Assembly: GCA_049999725.1 (NCBI GenBank)
Contig: JBNGIS010010353.1
Span: forward strand, 1 to 29,162
Source of the DNA: Haplomitrium mnioides
Lineage: Eukaryota > Marchantiophyta > Haplomitriopsida > Calobryales
Length of the DNA: 29,162 bases
Reading direction: 5' to 3'
Shown in pieces: positions 21,606 to 29,162 of the stretch; position 1 is the stretch's first letter; each line of letters starts with the position of its first letter. Position numbers and translations under genes: made by a program. The notes beneath the pieces are model-generated. The model worked only from the letters and a program-made list of their open reading frames with translations. It was not told where the DNA came from and did no database searches.

Positions 21606-21777
21606 TCCGCTGGATTCTACAGACTCGGATCCACGGGAATCTCCGGATGCAAATCTTGGAGATTTTGTCGGACTCATTTTCCACATGATTCTTCGGAACT
21701 TGGTTCCAAGGGACTCTTGGGACTTGGATCCCGTGAGAATCTTTGGAATCTCAGTCCGCGAGATTCCTCAAACTCAC
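21606..21777. repeat. 23-26 bp degenerate tandem repeat in the 5' LTR
   Basis: About seven units follow TCCNNGGGATTCTTNGGACTTGGA, for example TCCGCTGGATTCTACAGACT, TTCCAAGGGACTCTTGGGAC and TCCCGTGAGAATCTTTGGAA. It lies downstream of the 38-bp cluster in the same LTR. Confidence 0.6.
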
Positions 21778-22690
21778 TTCTGTATGACCGTTGTGCTTGG
21801 CACCATTCAAGGAACTCACTGGACAGGTGTCGCAACGTTTGTGTCCAAGCCTAACGGGAATAACAACCTTTCAACGGGAAGGACTCACAAGGACAGCGAA
21901 AACTTGGGGGAGTATAGATGGACGAGCTCCGATTTTGACCGGGTTGATGTGCAAGCAAACTAGAGACGCGTCAGGGATCTTGTGACAAAGAAAACACAAC
22001 GAGGTAAGGCAGGATTGGGATTCCATCAAGAAGCTACGTGAAGCGAGTGAACTCGCACTAGGGGCTAGCGGGGGTGGAGGTGGACTGGAGGGCTGTCGAG
22101 AATCGCTAGGTGGGGAGCTCTAGAGGCTCGGGCGATCCAAGTGAACTCATCCCTACGGGTGGACCAAGAGCGGAGGTGGATCAATATGGAAGACTAGAAG
22201 GGAATCCGGTCTGTTAAGAATTCAGGAGAGGCTGCCAAGTGGGATCTTGGAGTCATCTCTGCATTCTTTGTGTGGGAGTATCAACCCAAAGTGCTCGGAG
22301 TGCGCTCAAGTGTTATCCTTCAAGTAGAGTTGTGAAGAGGGTGGTTGCGTTAGTGCCCACGTATTGCAGAGAAGACCTATTCGAGGCTCGGGGGTGGAGT
22401 GAGCTACCTGCAGTTGGGAAGACTGTCTTCCAGAGGTGGAAGTGAAAGAAATCCTCTTTCGAGCTTGAGGAAGTAAATCCAGGTCTTCTAGCGATGGAAG
22501 TTGAAAACTATCTAGAGAAGGGTGTGTGGGTGTCGAAGTTGAGGTGAGGATTAAAGGTGGTAAGTTGATTCGAAAGGGAGGAGTCTGCTGGAGAGACAAG
22601 TTCCAGTGGTCCTTCAAGGCCTCTGGTTTGTTGCAGTACATTGTTGGGTGTATTTGTGTATATGTTTATTAGTTAGATTTGCATTCTGCA

Positions 22691-22706
22691 TATTTTATAC
22701 AAGAGA
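22691..22706 (+). promoter_or_regulatory. TATA-like box in the 5' LTR
   Basis: TATTTTATAC lies about 570 bases before the proposed LTR end, downstream of the repeat clusters, where the element's promoter would be expected. The 13 bases TTTATACAAGAGA (22694-22706) also occur at 1698-1710. Use as a promoter is inferred. Confidence 0.3.
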
Positions 22707-23268
22707 CAATTAGACTATGGTTGAACAAGTAACAGTTAAGTAGGCCTTGGGACAGCCTTGAAAGGGGAGTCAAGCCCCTTGACACAGTCTTGCGACCCTG
22801 GGATTAGTGTTCTTTGTTCCTGACTCTGTTTTATTGTGTAGAAAACAACTCATAGTAGAATAGTTAGGAATCATATTTGTACAACACCTTGTGACAACCT
22901 TGAGAGGGGGAGTCTAGTCCATTTCCATTGTCCATTGGTGCAAGATTCAACACCTTTCTGCCTCTAAAGTATACACAAGGTGGTAGGGTCCAGATTTGGA
23001 CCCCTGGAATACATTGAAAGATTTGCACAAGGAATACTGGTGTGGTGTGAATATGGACTTGAGTATGGTGAGTGGATGAACAGAATGTATGTCGATGAGA
23101 GTGAGGAGGTGAGTAAAGGGTTTGTATGGTAAGAGAGAATCCTTGAAGCCTCAAAGTGATAACTGGATAGAGGTCATCTTAAAAGAGAACCTAAAGACCC
23201 TGAATCTGTCTGCCTTTGCCTTCCAAGTGGCACTTAAGAGGGTTACAACCTGAAGGAGGGGAGTGACA

Positions 23269-23473
23269 TGAATTTTCTATGCTAGAAGGAGGGCCAAAGG
23301 TTTTGAAAAACTTGAGACCAACCCGAACCCAAGATATCACTTTGTGCATTAGAGACCCAAGTCAGATTGTGAAGGCGAATTCTGAGAAACAGAATAATTG
23401 TTGGTGAGTCTGTTGAAGAAGAGTGGTGGAAGGCAGAGACTTTTGGGTGGAAGTGGCCGTGGCCATTGCTGGG
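23269..23473 (+). other. Leader between 5' LTR and gag; no recognisable primer-binding site
   Basis: The bases after the LTR (TGAATTTTCTATGCTAGAAG) do not match the common plant initiator-Met primer site, and I cannot assign another tRNA. Either the site has decayed or the LTR end is a little different. The leader is otherwise featureless. Confidence 0.4.
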
Positions 23474-24299
23474 ATGGCCAATCCGGTACCCCCCTCTGGG
23501 CTTTAGGGACGATTCAAATACAAGTCCTTCAAGGAGCGTCCGAAGGATGACCCAGATGCATGGTTGGACGGCTTGGAGAACACCATGGTAGCTAATGGCG
23601 AATGCCATGTGAAAATCGGGATCCTGCCAGCAGTTTTAAAGGGGGAAGCCCAGCCATGGTACAAGGATTTGCTTGACAACGTTAAGCGAGACTGGTATAC
23701 ATTCAAGGCAGCCTTCATTGCAGAATTCAAGGAGATTGGAGAAGAGACGGAGGCGCTGATCAAGATGGGTCAGCTAAGAATGAAGAAGAAGGAGTTCTTG
23801 AGGAAATTTCTCCAACGATTCAAGAAGGTGACGCGGAAGCTGAACTCGCCAACCACTGACGGGATGCTCACGACGTGGTTCTTGGCAGCTCTACCCAGGA
23901 GAATTGGGACTTGGGTGAGACAGATGGATCCACAAACTCTTGAGAAAGCAGTCAATGCAACCCGATCCCATGTCAAGGCTGCAATTACAAGTTCTTGCAG
24001 GAAGGCACGGGCCAAATACGAGTCCGACGACTCTTTGGACACCTCGGATAGTGGAGAGAAAACAGATGAGAGTTCCGAGTCCTCCTTGGAAAGCGAGAAT
24101 GAGTTTGGTAGTAGCAGCTCAGAGGAGGACCGATCATCCCGAAAAAAAGACAATGAGGAAGGACCTCAAAAAGAAGAAACAGGCCAAGGAGAAGGAAGTG
24201 AATCATCGCAAGGGGGCGAGCAAAGGGAAGTACAGAAAAACTGAACCTGAACCCAACGTGAGTAGGAAGCCAGAGGGAGGGATCAGATTGAAGAGTTGA
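23474..24299 (+). pseudogene. gag: gag (capsid) region, broken
   Basis: ATG at 23474 opens the frame (MANPVPPSGL), followed by a TAG at 23504. The frame then runs from 23507 through FKERPKDDPDAWLDGLEN, AVLKGEAQPWYKDL and FKAAFIAEFKEIGEETEA. This is the retrotransposon Gag capsid-type core (PF03732-like), which assembles the virus-like particle in the cytoplasm. Downstream is an acidic, Ser-rich stretch (about 24020-24130). At the A-run 24141-24147 the better protein moves to frame 3, giving a basic KKKKQAKEKE stretch, and returns to frame 2 near 24281. If frame 2 is read straight through it stops at 24242-24244. A leader Met upstream of the capsid core, the high charge and the following zinc knuckles all fit Gag. 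Confidence 0.85.
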
Positions 24300-25408
24300 G
24301 CGCCAAGATGGAGGCGATGAACATCCTCCTGGTTGAGATCAAATGGAAAGGTAGGCCCCTACCCACCAAGAGAGTGGGAGTATGGTGCGTAAGGTGTAAG
24401 CAACATGGACACTCCCCTTAGGAATGTCCGAACGAGAACAATGTTGTACACTACGTAAGGGAGGAAGCACCGGAGTATGTGAGAGAAGAGGTGGAGTACG
24501 TAATGGAAGAGGCCCCAGAAACCGTTTATCAGATCAGTGGGGGGCCTCATACCATGCTAAGCAGGCCAACGGGAGGAAGCGGAGGGCCAGGGAATCAATA
24601 GGCTGCCAATCGACCACCCCGAACAACGATTGTGGTATGTTGGAATTGTGGCCAGCCCGACCACATTTCCTCTAACTATCCGGAGCCACGGAAAAGCGGT
24701 TATGGCCAACCACCTGCCTTGTGCTTTTAGTGCAAGAAGGAGAGGCATGTGGCAGTCAATTCCCCACTTACCAAAAGGCCCGATGCACCCCTTAGACAAG
24801 GCGCAGATCCTCCTCCCCCCGCAATTGTCAATCTCATCACTTTGGAAACGGAGGAGGAAGCAGAATTGCCAAGATGGCAGACATCTGCTTCCAAAGATTG
24901 TTTCTGAATGGAGACCACAGCCAAGGCAAAAGCCAAAAAGAAGAGCCAAAAGAAGATTGAGCGGAAAGCCAAGAAGGGGGCAGCTCAAGCAACCTCATCA
25001 CAGAGTGATTTGGATTATCGGAGGGATAATCCGAAGTGATCCTATCCAAAGCAACAAGACCACGTGAGGAGGCAATTGGAGGCTCTGGAAGCCTTGTTGG
25101 AGGAACAAGCAGCGGAGGAGACCCTCAAAGAGGTCCGCAAACAACAGGGAGGGATCCAAGAGGCAAGGGTGAAGGCCGGAGCTTCCAAAGAGGGAACAAA
25201 GCCCATCCCATACCACATTTAGGCGGATGTGAGGGATTGTCTTGTTACGGCCACAATGGGCCAACTCATCAAGGATAGTCCGTTGTATCAAAGGCAGCTC
25301 CAGGAATTGTTGATGGGAGCCAAGAGAAGGAGAAGGCTACCCATAGTTGGAGCTCCAGCAGATCTGCAGTTGGTGTGTGAGGACAAGGGGGCCCCAGAGA
25401 TCGACATA
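24281..25408 (+). pseudogene. gag: Gag nucleocapsid region with three zinc-knuckle positions
   Basis: Frame 2 is readable from 24281 to 25408 with six stops inside (24419, 24599, 24728, 24905, 25037, 25220). Knuckle 1 (24386-24427) is CVRCKQHGHSP-stop-EC, with all four ligands of C-x2-C-x4-H-x4-C and a TAG in the last spacer. Knuckle 2 (24638-24679) is CWNCGQPDHISSNY, with the last Cys changed to Tyr (TGT to TAT). Knuckle 3 (24722-24763) is CF-stop-CKKERHVAVNS, with the last Cys replaced by Ser. Knuckles bind the RNA genome during packaging. After them come a Lys-rich stretch (about 24910-24970) and a Glu/Gln-rich, probably helical segment (25060-25200). The region joins Gag to the protease in the same frame. 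Confidence 0.8.
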
Positions 25409-25710
25409 TAGATTGTGGGGTGTACACTGTCATTGGTGCCCGTAGATGGAGGGGCAGGAGTCAATATAATGGTAGAAGAGATAGCTTACAAGCTACGATT
25501 CATGGAATTCCAGCATATAGCCAGAATTATCAGGCTAGCGGATGGATCACGGGTGAAGCTATTGGGCTCCCTCCTCCAAGTGCCCACTTTCCTTGGAGGA
25601 AAGGAGTTCAAGCTGAACTATATGGTCATGAAACCCGCCCGAACATCTCCATACCCGGTGTTAATCGGACGTCCATGGCTGTATGGGGCCCGAGTCATGT
25701 ACAACTGGGG
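25409..25710 (+). pseudogene. pol: Aspartic protease region
   Basis: After a TAG at 25409, frame 2 gives TLSLVPVDGGAGVNIM. The catalytic Asp is at 25445, in the D-G-G-A form common in plant Ty3 proteases. A hydrophobic strand-rich stretch follows (LLGSLLQVPTFLGGKEFKL), then a C-terminal LIGRPWLYGARVMYNWG. The enzyme works as a dimer and cuts Gag-Pol into its parts. Near 25710 the frame changes from 2 to 1, consistent with loss of one base in GGGAATTCC. The domain is of ordinary length and its key residue is intact. Confidence 0.85.
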
Positions 25711-26213
25711 AATTCCACATTGGTGTTCGGCAAAAAAAAAATGATAGTGCACTACGGTCTTGTTCCTCACTTGGGGAAAACACAATCCAAGGAGGAATAT
25801 GATAGTGAGTGGTCAGAGGAGGAGGAAGAGTTGGAATACCACTACTGGGTGCAGATGGTGAGTGAAGCGACAGAGGAGGATCTGTCAGAAGAGGGTGTGG
25901 TATCTGTGAATCAAATCAAATTATCCAAGTACACCGAAATAGAGCACCAACAAAGGGAATCTTTGGAAGATCGAGCCAGAGATGAGAACATCAGGACTAG
26001 AAGGGAGGAGGGGTTTGAATTGTCTCATCGAATGCAGAAGATGGACACATGAAGGTTCGTAGAAGCTCACCGGGAGGAGGGGGAGCGCAATTGGCAACTC
26101 TGATGCCAAAGGGAGATACACATGGGAGAAACGAGATGGGGGTGGTGCGGGAGGCCCAACACAAGCAATTGGTGGTCTGGGAAGGACACACATTCCACAT
26201 AGGCTCTTAATTG
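25711..26213 (+). pseudogene. pol: Acidic linker between protease and reverse transcriptase, frameshifted
   Basis: Frame 1 continues NSTLVFGKKK, then a Glu-rich stretch EYDSEWSEEEEELEYHYW, down to TGA at 26050-26052. Past that, frame 1 is closed. Frame 3 picks up from about 26115 (MGVVREAQHKQLVV, then HTFHIGS) with a TAA at 26208. The segment corresponds to the variable spacer that precedes reverse transcriptase in plant Ty3 Pol. Its exact end is uncertain because of the frame changes. Confidence 0.6.
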
Positions 26214-27157
26214 CCCAGAGAGTCGGCAGCAGGCCCTCACCAATCTCTTGAATAATTTCAGTGATGCCTTTGCTTGGAGTCATGTGGATTTAAATGGAGT
26301 TCCAAGGGAATTCGAGGAGAACTAGATTGACTTAGAGCCGACAACAATCCCGGTGAGACAACGACAATAAAGAATGAACCCCCAATTCTCCCTGATGGTG
26401 AAGGAAGAAATTGACAAACTGCTAGAGGCCGACTTCATCTACCCAATGTTGAACAGCAAATGGGCGTCCCCCATGGTAGTGGTGCCCAAGAAGGTGGGAC
26501 AAGATGGTGAGAAGAAAATTTGAGTATGCTAGGATTTTCGGAAGCTTAATGAGGCTACAAAGAAGGACCACTATCCGTTGCCTTTCACGGATGGGGTGCT
26601 GGATTTGGTGGCAGGGCAAGAAGTTTATAGCTTCCTCGACGGGTACTCTAGGTACAATCAAATTTGGATCCGAGAGGAGGATCAACTCAAAACAACATTC
26701 ACCACAAAATGGGGGGTGTTTGCCTTCAGAAGAATGCCCTTTGGATTGTGCAATGCACCAGGTACGTTTCAACAAATGATGATGAACATCTTCCACGACT
26801 ATCTCAGGAAATTCTTGGAAGTGTTCATCGATGACTTCGTGGTGTATGGCAAGCTGGAGAATCACGAGCGGGATGTGAGGCTCACCCTCCAATAGTGTAA
26901 GGAGACGGGGTTGAGACTACACCCGAGCAAATGTTTCTTCGGGGTGAAGGAGGGGATACTCCTCAGACACCAGATTTCTAACGGGGGCATAGAGGTGGAT
27001 CAAGAGAAGATCGCCAATTGGATGAATGTCGCATTTCCCACCAGCCTAAAGGAGGTGCAAGGATTCTTGGAGAGCGTTGGATATTATCAAAGATTCATTG
27101 ACCAATTCTCCTTAGTAGCTCTTACCCTCACCCAAATGACCAAGGGGGTAGCAGATT
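26214..27157 (+). pseudogene. pol: Reverse transcriptase
   Basis: Frame 1 runs from SRQQALTNLL (near 26221) to TGA 27157-27159. In order it shows IPVRQRQ and RMNPQFSLMVKEEIDKLLEA, then ASPMVVVPKK, DFRKLNEATKKDHYPLPF, SFLDGYSRYNQI (first catalytic Asp at 26638), FRRMPFGLCNAPGTFQQ, FIDDFVVY (catalytic Asp pair at 26830-26835) and PSKCFFGV. It ends with the connection-like GFLESVGYYQRFI. All three metal-binding Asp residues remain. Stops lie at 26323 (TAG), 26356 (TAA), 26521 (TGA), 26530 (TAG) and 26893 (TAG), most at sites where Gln or Arg is usual. The enzyme copies the element's RNA into DNA in the cytoplasmic particle. Confidence 0.92.
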
Positions 27158-27843
27158 GAGGCCACCCTTGAAAGACTAGCAAGCTTCACCGATCTGAAGA
27201 AGAGACTGGTGAGCACCTCTGTTTTAGTGCCTCCCTACTTGGGGAAATACTTCCATGTGATGATCGATGTGTTCGGATTCTGCATCAGAGCGGTGTTGAG
27301 CCAAGTGGATGAGAAGGGGTAGGATCATCCAATTTATTTTGTCAGTAGGCTACTGGCCCCTGTAGAGAAGAATTACTCTACCATGGATCGGGAAGCCCTA
27401 GGAATTATCTATGCCTTGAAGAAATTCAGGCATTATTTGCTACATTACGAATCACAATGCACTCAAATATATGGTGATTAAACCATATGTCACTGGGCGG
27501 ATTGCGAGGTGGGTTCTTCTCCTGCAGGAGTTCAATTTCGAAGTGAGGATCAAACCCGGGAGGAAGCATAGTATTGCTGACTTCTTCTCTAGAATTGTTG
27601 GACCCGTCAACCAGGAGGAGGTGGATGATACATTCCCGGATGAGGACCTGTTCCAGGTGAAAGCCGGAAGGGCCATAGACTATGCTGCCATAATTGAATT
27701 CCTCTGTTCTGCCCAAATTCCGAAGGACAACAACAGAGAGGAAGTTGTTGTATTCCTCAAAAAGGTGAAACCATACCTCTTGATCAAAGGAGTATTGCAC
27801 AAGAGGGGGTATGATGGGATGATCAAACACTGTCTACAGTGGT
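27155..27843 (+). pseudogene. pol: RNase H and linker to integrase
   Basis: Frame 2 from 27155 gives LERLASFTDLKKRLVS, then YFHVMIDVFGFCIRAVLSQV (Asp at 27266), a TAG at 27317, PIYFVSRLLAPVEKNYSTMD and REALGIIYALKKFRHYLL (the family's Glu). At about 27447 it switches to frame 3 with NALKYMVIKPYVTGRIARW, LLLQEFNFEVRIKPGRKHSI and ADFFSRI. Residues expected between LLHYE and HNALKY, including the strand ending in an Asp, are partly missing, so a small deletion accompanies the frame change. A linker (VDDTFPDEDLFQV and beyond) leads to TAA 27843-27845. RNase H removes the RNA strand of the hybrid during reverse transcription. Confidence 0.88.
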
Positions 27844-28947
27844 AATGCGGACCCTCCATGCGGAGGCCATTTTGTAGCAGTCACCACGATCAAGAAAATT
27901 CTGGATGTAGGATACTGGTGGCCTACTTTGCACAAGGATGTGCACTTCTAAGTGAAGAGGTGCAATGCATGCCAGAGAACGGGGAGGCCTGCAGCAAATC
28001 AACACCATCCTCTGGTTCTCATTATCCCCCTGGCACCTTTTGAAAAATGGGGGATTGATTTCATCGGCCCAATTGCACCCTCCACTTGCAAGCGCAATAA
28101 GTACATCTTGTTGGCCACGAACTATGCAACAAAGTGGATGGAGGTTAGAGCCACTCGGAAGGATGATGCTAAGACAGTGGCGACCTTCCTCTATGAGCAG
28201 ATGTTCTATAGATTTGGGCCTCCTTTGGAGCTGGTAAGTGACTTCATCAATCAAGTATTCCGAGACTTGATTAACCAGTACTTGGTCAAGCATCACCGCA
28301 CCACATCTTACTATCCCAAGGCTGATGGTCTTATAGAGAGAGCCAACGGAATCATGGAGAAGATCCTCAGTAAGACGGTGGCAGCTAACAAAGCAGATTG
28401 GGATGTCAAGCTGCTCACCGCGACCCATGCCTACAATCTGGCATACAAGACCACCACGAGCCACTGCCCTTATTTCCTAATCTTTGGATAGCATGCTCTG
28501 GTGCCAATAGAATGTGAGGTGCCCACCAGGCGGCTGCTAGAGCAAGAGAGAATGGTAGAAGATCAGAGCAAGAGGGAAAGACTCTAGTGACTGGAGAGCT
28601 TGGAGGAAACCAGAGAGCTATCCCAAGGGAGATTGGAGCACCAACAACAGTTGATGAATCGACAACATGATAAAGGGCTGAAACCAACTGACCTCTGGGA
28701 GGGGAATCTGGTGTTGCTGTATGACAACATGTTTGTGCATTTTTCTGGGAAATTGCACACAAGGTGGATGGGGCCTTTTGTGCTAAAGAAACTGCATTGA
28801 AATGGATTAGCAAAACTGGAAACATTGGAGGGTAACAAATTTGCCAATCGAGTGCACTTCGATCGACTCAAAAGGTATGTAAACCAAGAGGAGGAAGGAG
28901 GGAAGCAAAGTGTGACCCAATCAAAAATTCTTGGCCAACAGGTGTGA
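27844..28947 (+). pseudogene. pol: Integrase, with shortened catalytic spacing
   Basis: Frame 1 shows the zinc-binding module: CGGHFVA (His at 27868), YWWPTLHKDVH and CNACQRTGRP (Cys pair at 27961 and 27970), with a TAA at 27949. The catalytic core follows: WGIDFIGPI (Asp 28057), LVSDFINQVF (Asp 28240) and DGLIERANGI (Glu 28336). Only 31 residues lie between the second Asp and the Glu instead of the usual 35. Stops follow at 28489 (TAG), 28585-28590 (TAG TGA) and 28798 (TGA). RWMGPFVLKKLH is the GPF motif of the C-terminal DNA-binding domain; FDRLKRYV follows and the frame ends at TGA 28945-28947. No chromodomain is visible. Integrase inserts the cDNA and makes the 5-bp target duplication. 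Confidence 0.9.
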
Positions 28948-29109
28948 ATTAAGGAGTGTGTGGGTTTGTTGGAGGGGAGGGGGCATTTTCTGGGTTTGTA
29001 CTGCAGTAGCTACGGGAGCTAGTTATTGACCACTTAGAAGAGGTAACCAGCGGATCGAGGAACGAGGAAGGGTGTTCGTAGGGTCGCTTCACACTCAAAA
29101 GAGGAGTCA
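28948..29109 (+). other. 3' untranslated part with polypurine tracts
   Basis: Two purine runs could prime plus-strand synthesis: GGAGGGGAGGGGG (28971-28983) and AAAAGAGGAG (29097-29106). The second sits 3 bases before the LTR start, as expected of a polypurine tract; the first is 126 bases away. No gene is present. Confidence 0.5.
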
Positions 29110-29162
29110 TGTCAACTAGTGAATTGGGACGCTCACTCAAAATTCTTCACCTCAAGAGCAAC
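29110..29162 (+). mobile_element. Start of the 3' LTR, cut by the window edge
   Basis: TGTCAACTAGTGAATTGGGA and the next 33 bases match 20406-20458 without gaps, with 10 differences, 8 of them transitions. TGTCA is the exact reverse complement of the TGACA at the LTR ends, so it may preserve the original terminus, while TGTTA at 20406 and 12772 carries a C-to-T change. Confidence 0.9.

Larger units (their letters stand above)
20406..23268 (+). mobile_element. 5' LTR of the Ty3/gypsy element
   Basis: The start is fixed by alignment of 20406-20458 to 29110-29162 (43 of 53 identical) and by TGTTAGCC, identical to the solo LTR start. The end at about 23268 (GGAGTGACA) is chosen by similarity to the solo LTR end (GGGCATGACA) and by the TG...CA rule. 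It is less certain because no primer-binding site is recognisable after it. Reading frames inside show no domain. The upstream half holds two short tandem repeat clusters and the downstream half shares a block with the solo LTR. Its length is unusual for a Ty3 element but fits lineages with long LTRs. Confidence 0.75.
20406..29162 (+). mobile_element. Ty3/gypsy LTR retrotransposon, decayed, right end cut by the window
   Basis: The order is LTR, gag, zinc knuckles, protease, reverse transcriptase, RNase H, integrase, LTR start; integrase after RNase H defines Ty3/gypsy (Metaviridae). No chromodomain is visible after the integrase GPF motif, which argues for a non-chromovirus plant lineage, though decay could have removed it. 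The interior is about 5.84 kb and the 5' LTR about 2.86 kb. The 3' LTR continues past 29162. The five bases before the left end are CAAGT; the matching right target-site copy is outside the window. Coding is interrupted by about 20 stops and at least seven frame changes, so this copy cannot make its own proteins. Confidence 0.95.

Noticed and set aside
23770-24153. Minus-strand frame of 127 codons opposite gag
   Set aside because: It is the complement of the charged Gag coding strand; the plus strand carries the family-specific motifs.
25738-25740. A programmed frameshift at the A-run 25730-25740 between protease and the rest of Pol
   Set aside because: The protein already fits better in the new frame from about 25710, before the A-run, and other frame changes nearby are plainly decay.
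27823-28464. Minus-strand frame of 213 codons opposite integrase
   Set aside because: The plus strand holds the zinc module and the DDE residues in order. The long antisense frame is a shadow.
28971-28983. GGAGGGGAGGGGG as the true polypurine tract, with the 3' LTR starting at 28984
   Set aside because: The 5' LTR start aligns to 29110, and sequence 28984-29109 has no counterpart before 20406, which is satellite. The AAAAGAGGAG run beside 29110 fits better.

Overview
The window looks like nuclear DNA of a plant with a large, repeat-rich, heavily methylated genome. The evidence is a Ty3/gypsy (Metaviridae) retrotransposon with a plant-style Gag-Pol, two very long LTRs, more than 14 kb of satellite DNA, and coding sequence broken mainly by TAG/TGA/TAA stops at places where CAG/CGA/CAA would be expected. 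The species cannot be fixed from sequence alone. A DNA N4/N6-methyltransferase-like fragment at the left edge would fit a non-flowering land plant or an alga better than an angiosperm, but that is inference. No intact host gene, tRNA, rRNA or CRISPR array was found.

Layout: (1) 1-642, the decayed C-terminal part of a gene resembling the catalytic C-terminus of N6/N4 DNA methylases, with an apparent splice acceptor at 21-24. (2) 643-1894, AT-rich spacer with a decayed ~36-45 bp minisatellite (about 838-1200) and a TATA-like site with a hairpin near 1700. (3) 1895-12771, satellite array of about 46 copies of a 235-bp unit, itself built from five related subunits (36+36+64+36+63 bp). Inside it a block of about 12 units (5.7-8.0 kb) recurs at 8.54-11.1 kb. 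(4) 12772-17076, a 4305-bp solo LTR (TGTTA...TGACA) flanked by the 5-bp target duplication GAACA. (5) 17077-20405, the same satellite resuming in phase, about 14 more units. (6) 20406-29162, a nearly complete Ty3/gypsy element: 5' LTR (20406 to about 23268), gag with three zinc-knuckle positions, aspartic protease, reverse transcriptase, RNase H, integrase, then the first 53 bases of the 3' LTR at 29110.

How the parts relate: the satellite came first, and two members of one LTR family inserted into it in the same orientation. One has been reduced to a solo LTR. The other kept its interior but is dead: it has about 20 in-frame stops, at least seven frame changes and a 4-codon deletion at an integrase catalytic Asp. 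Both LTRs carry their own short tandem repeats in the upstream (U3-like) half, of different sequence in each. Long reverse-strand reading frames across the satellite come from the periodicity of the repeat and are not annotated as genes.
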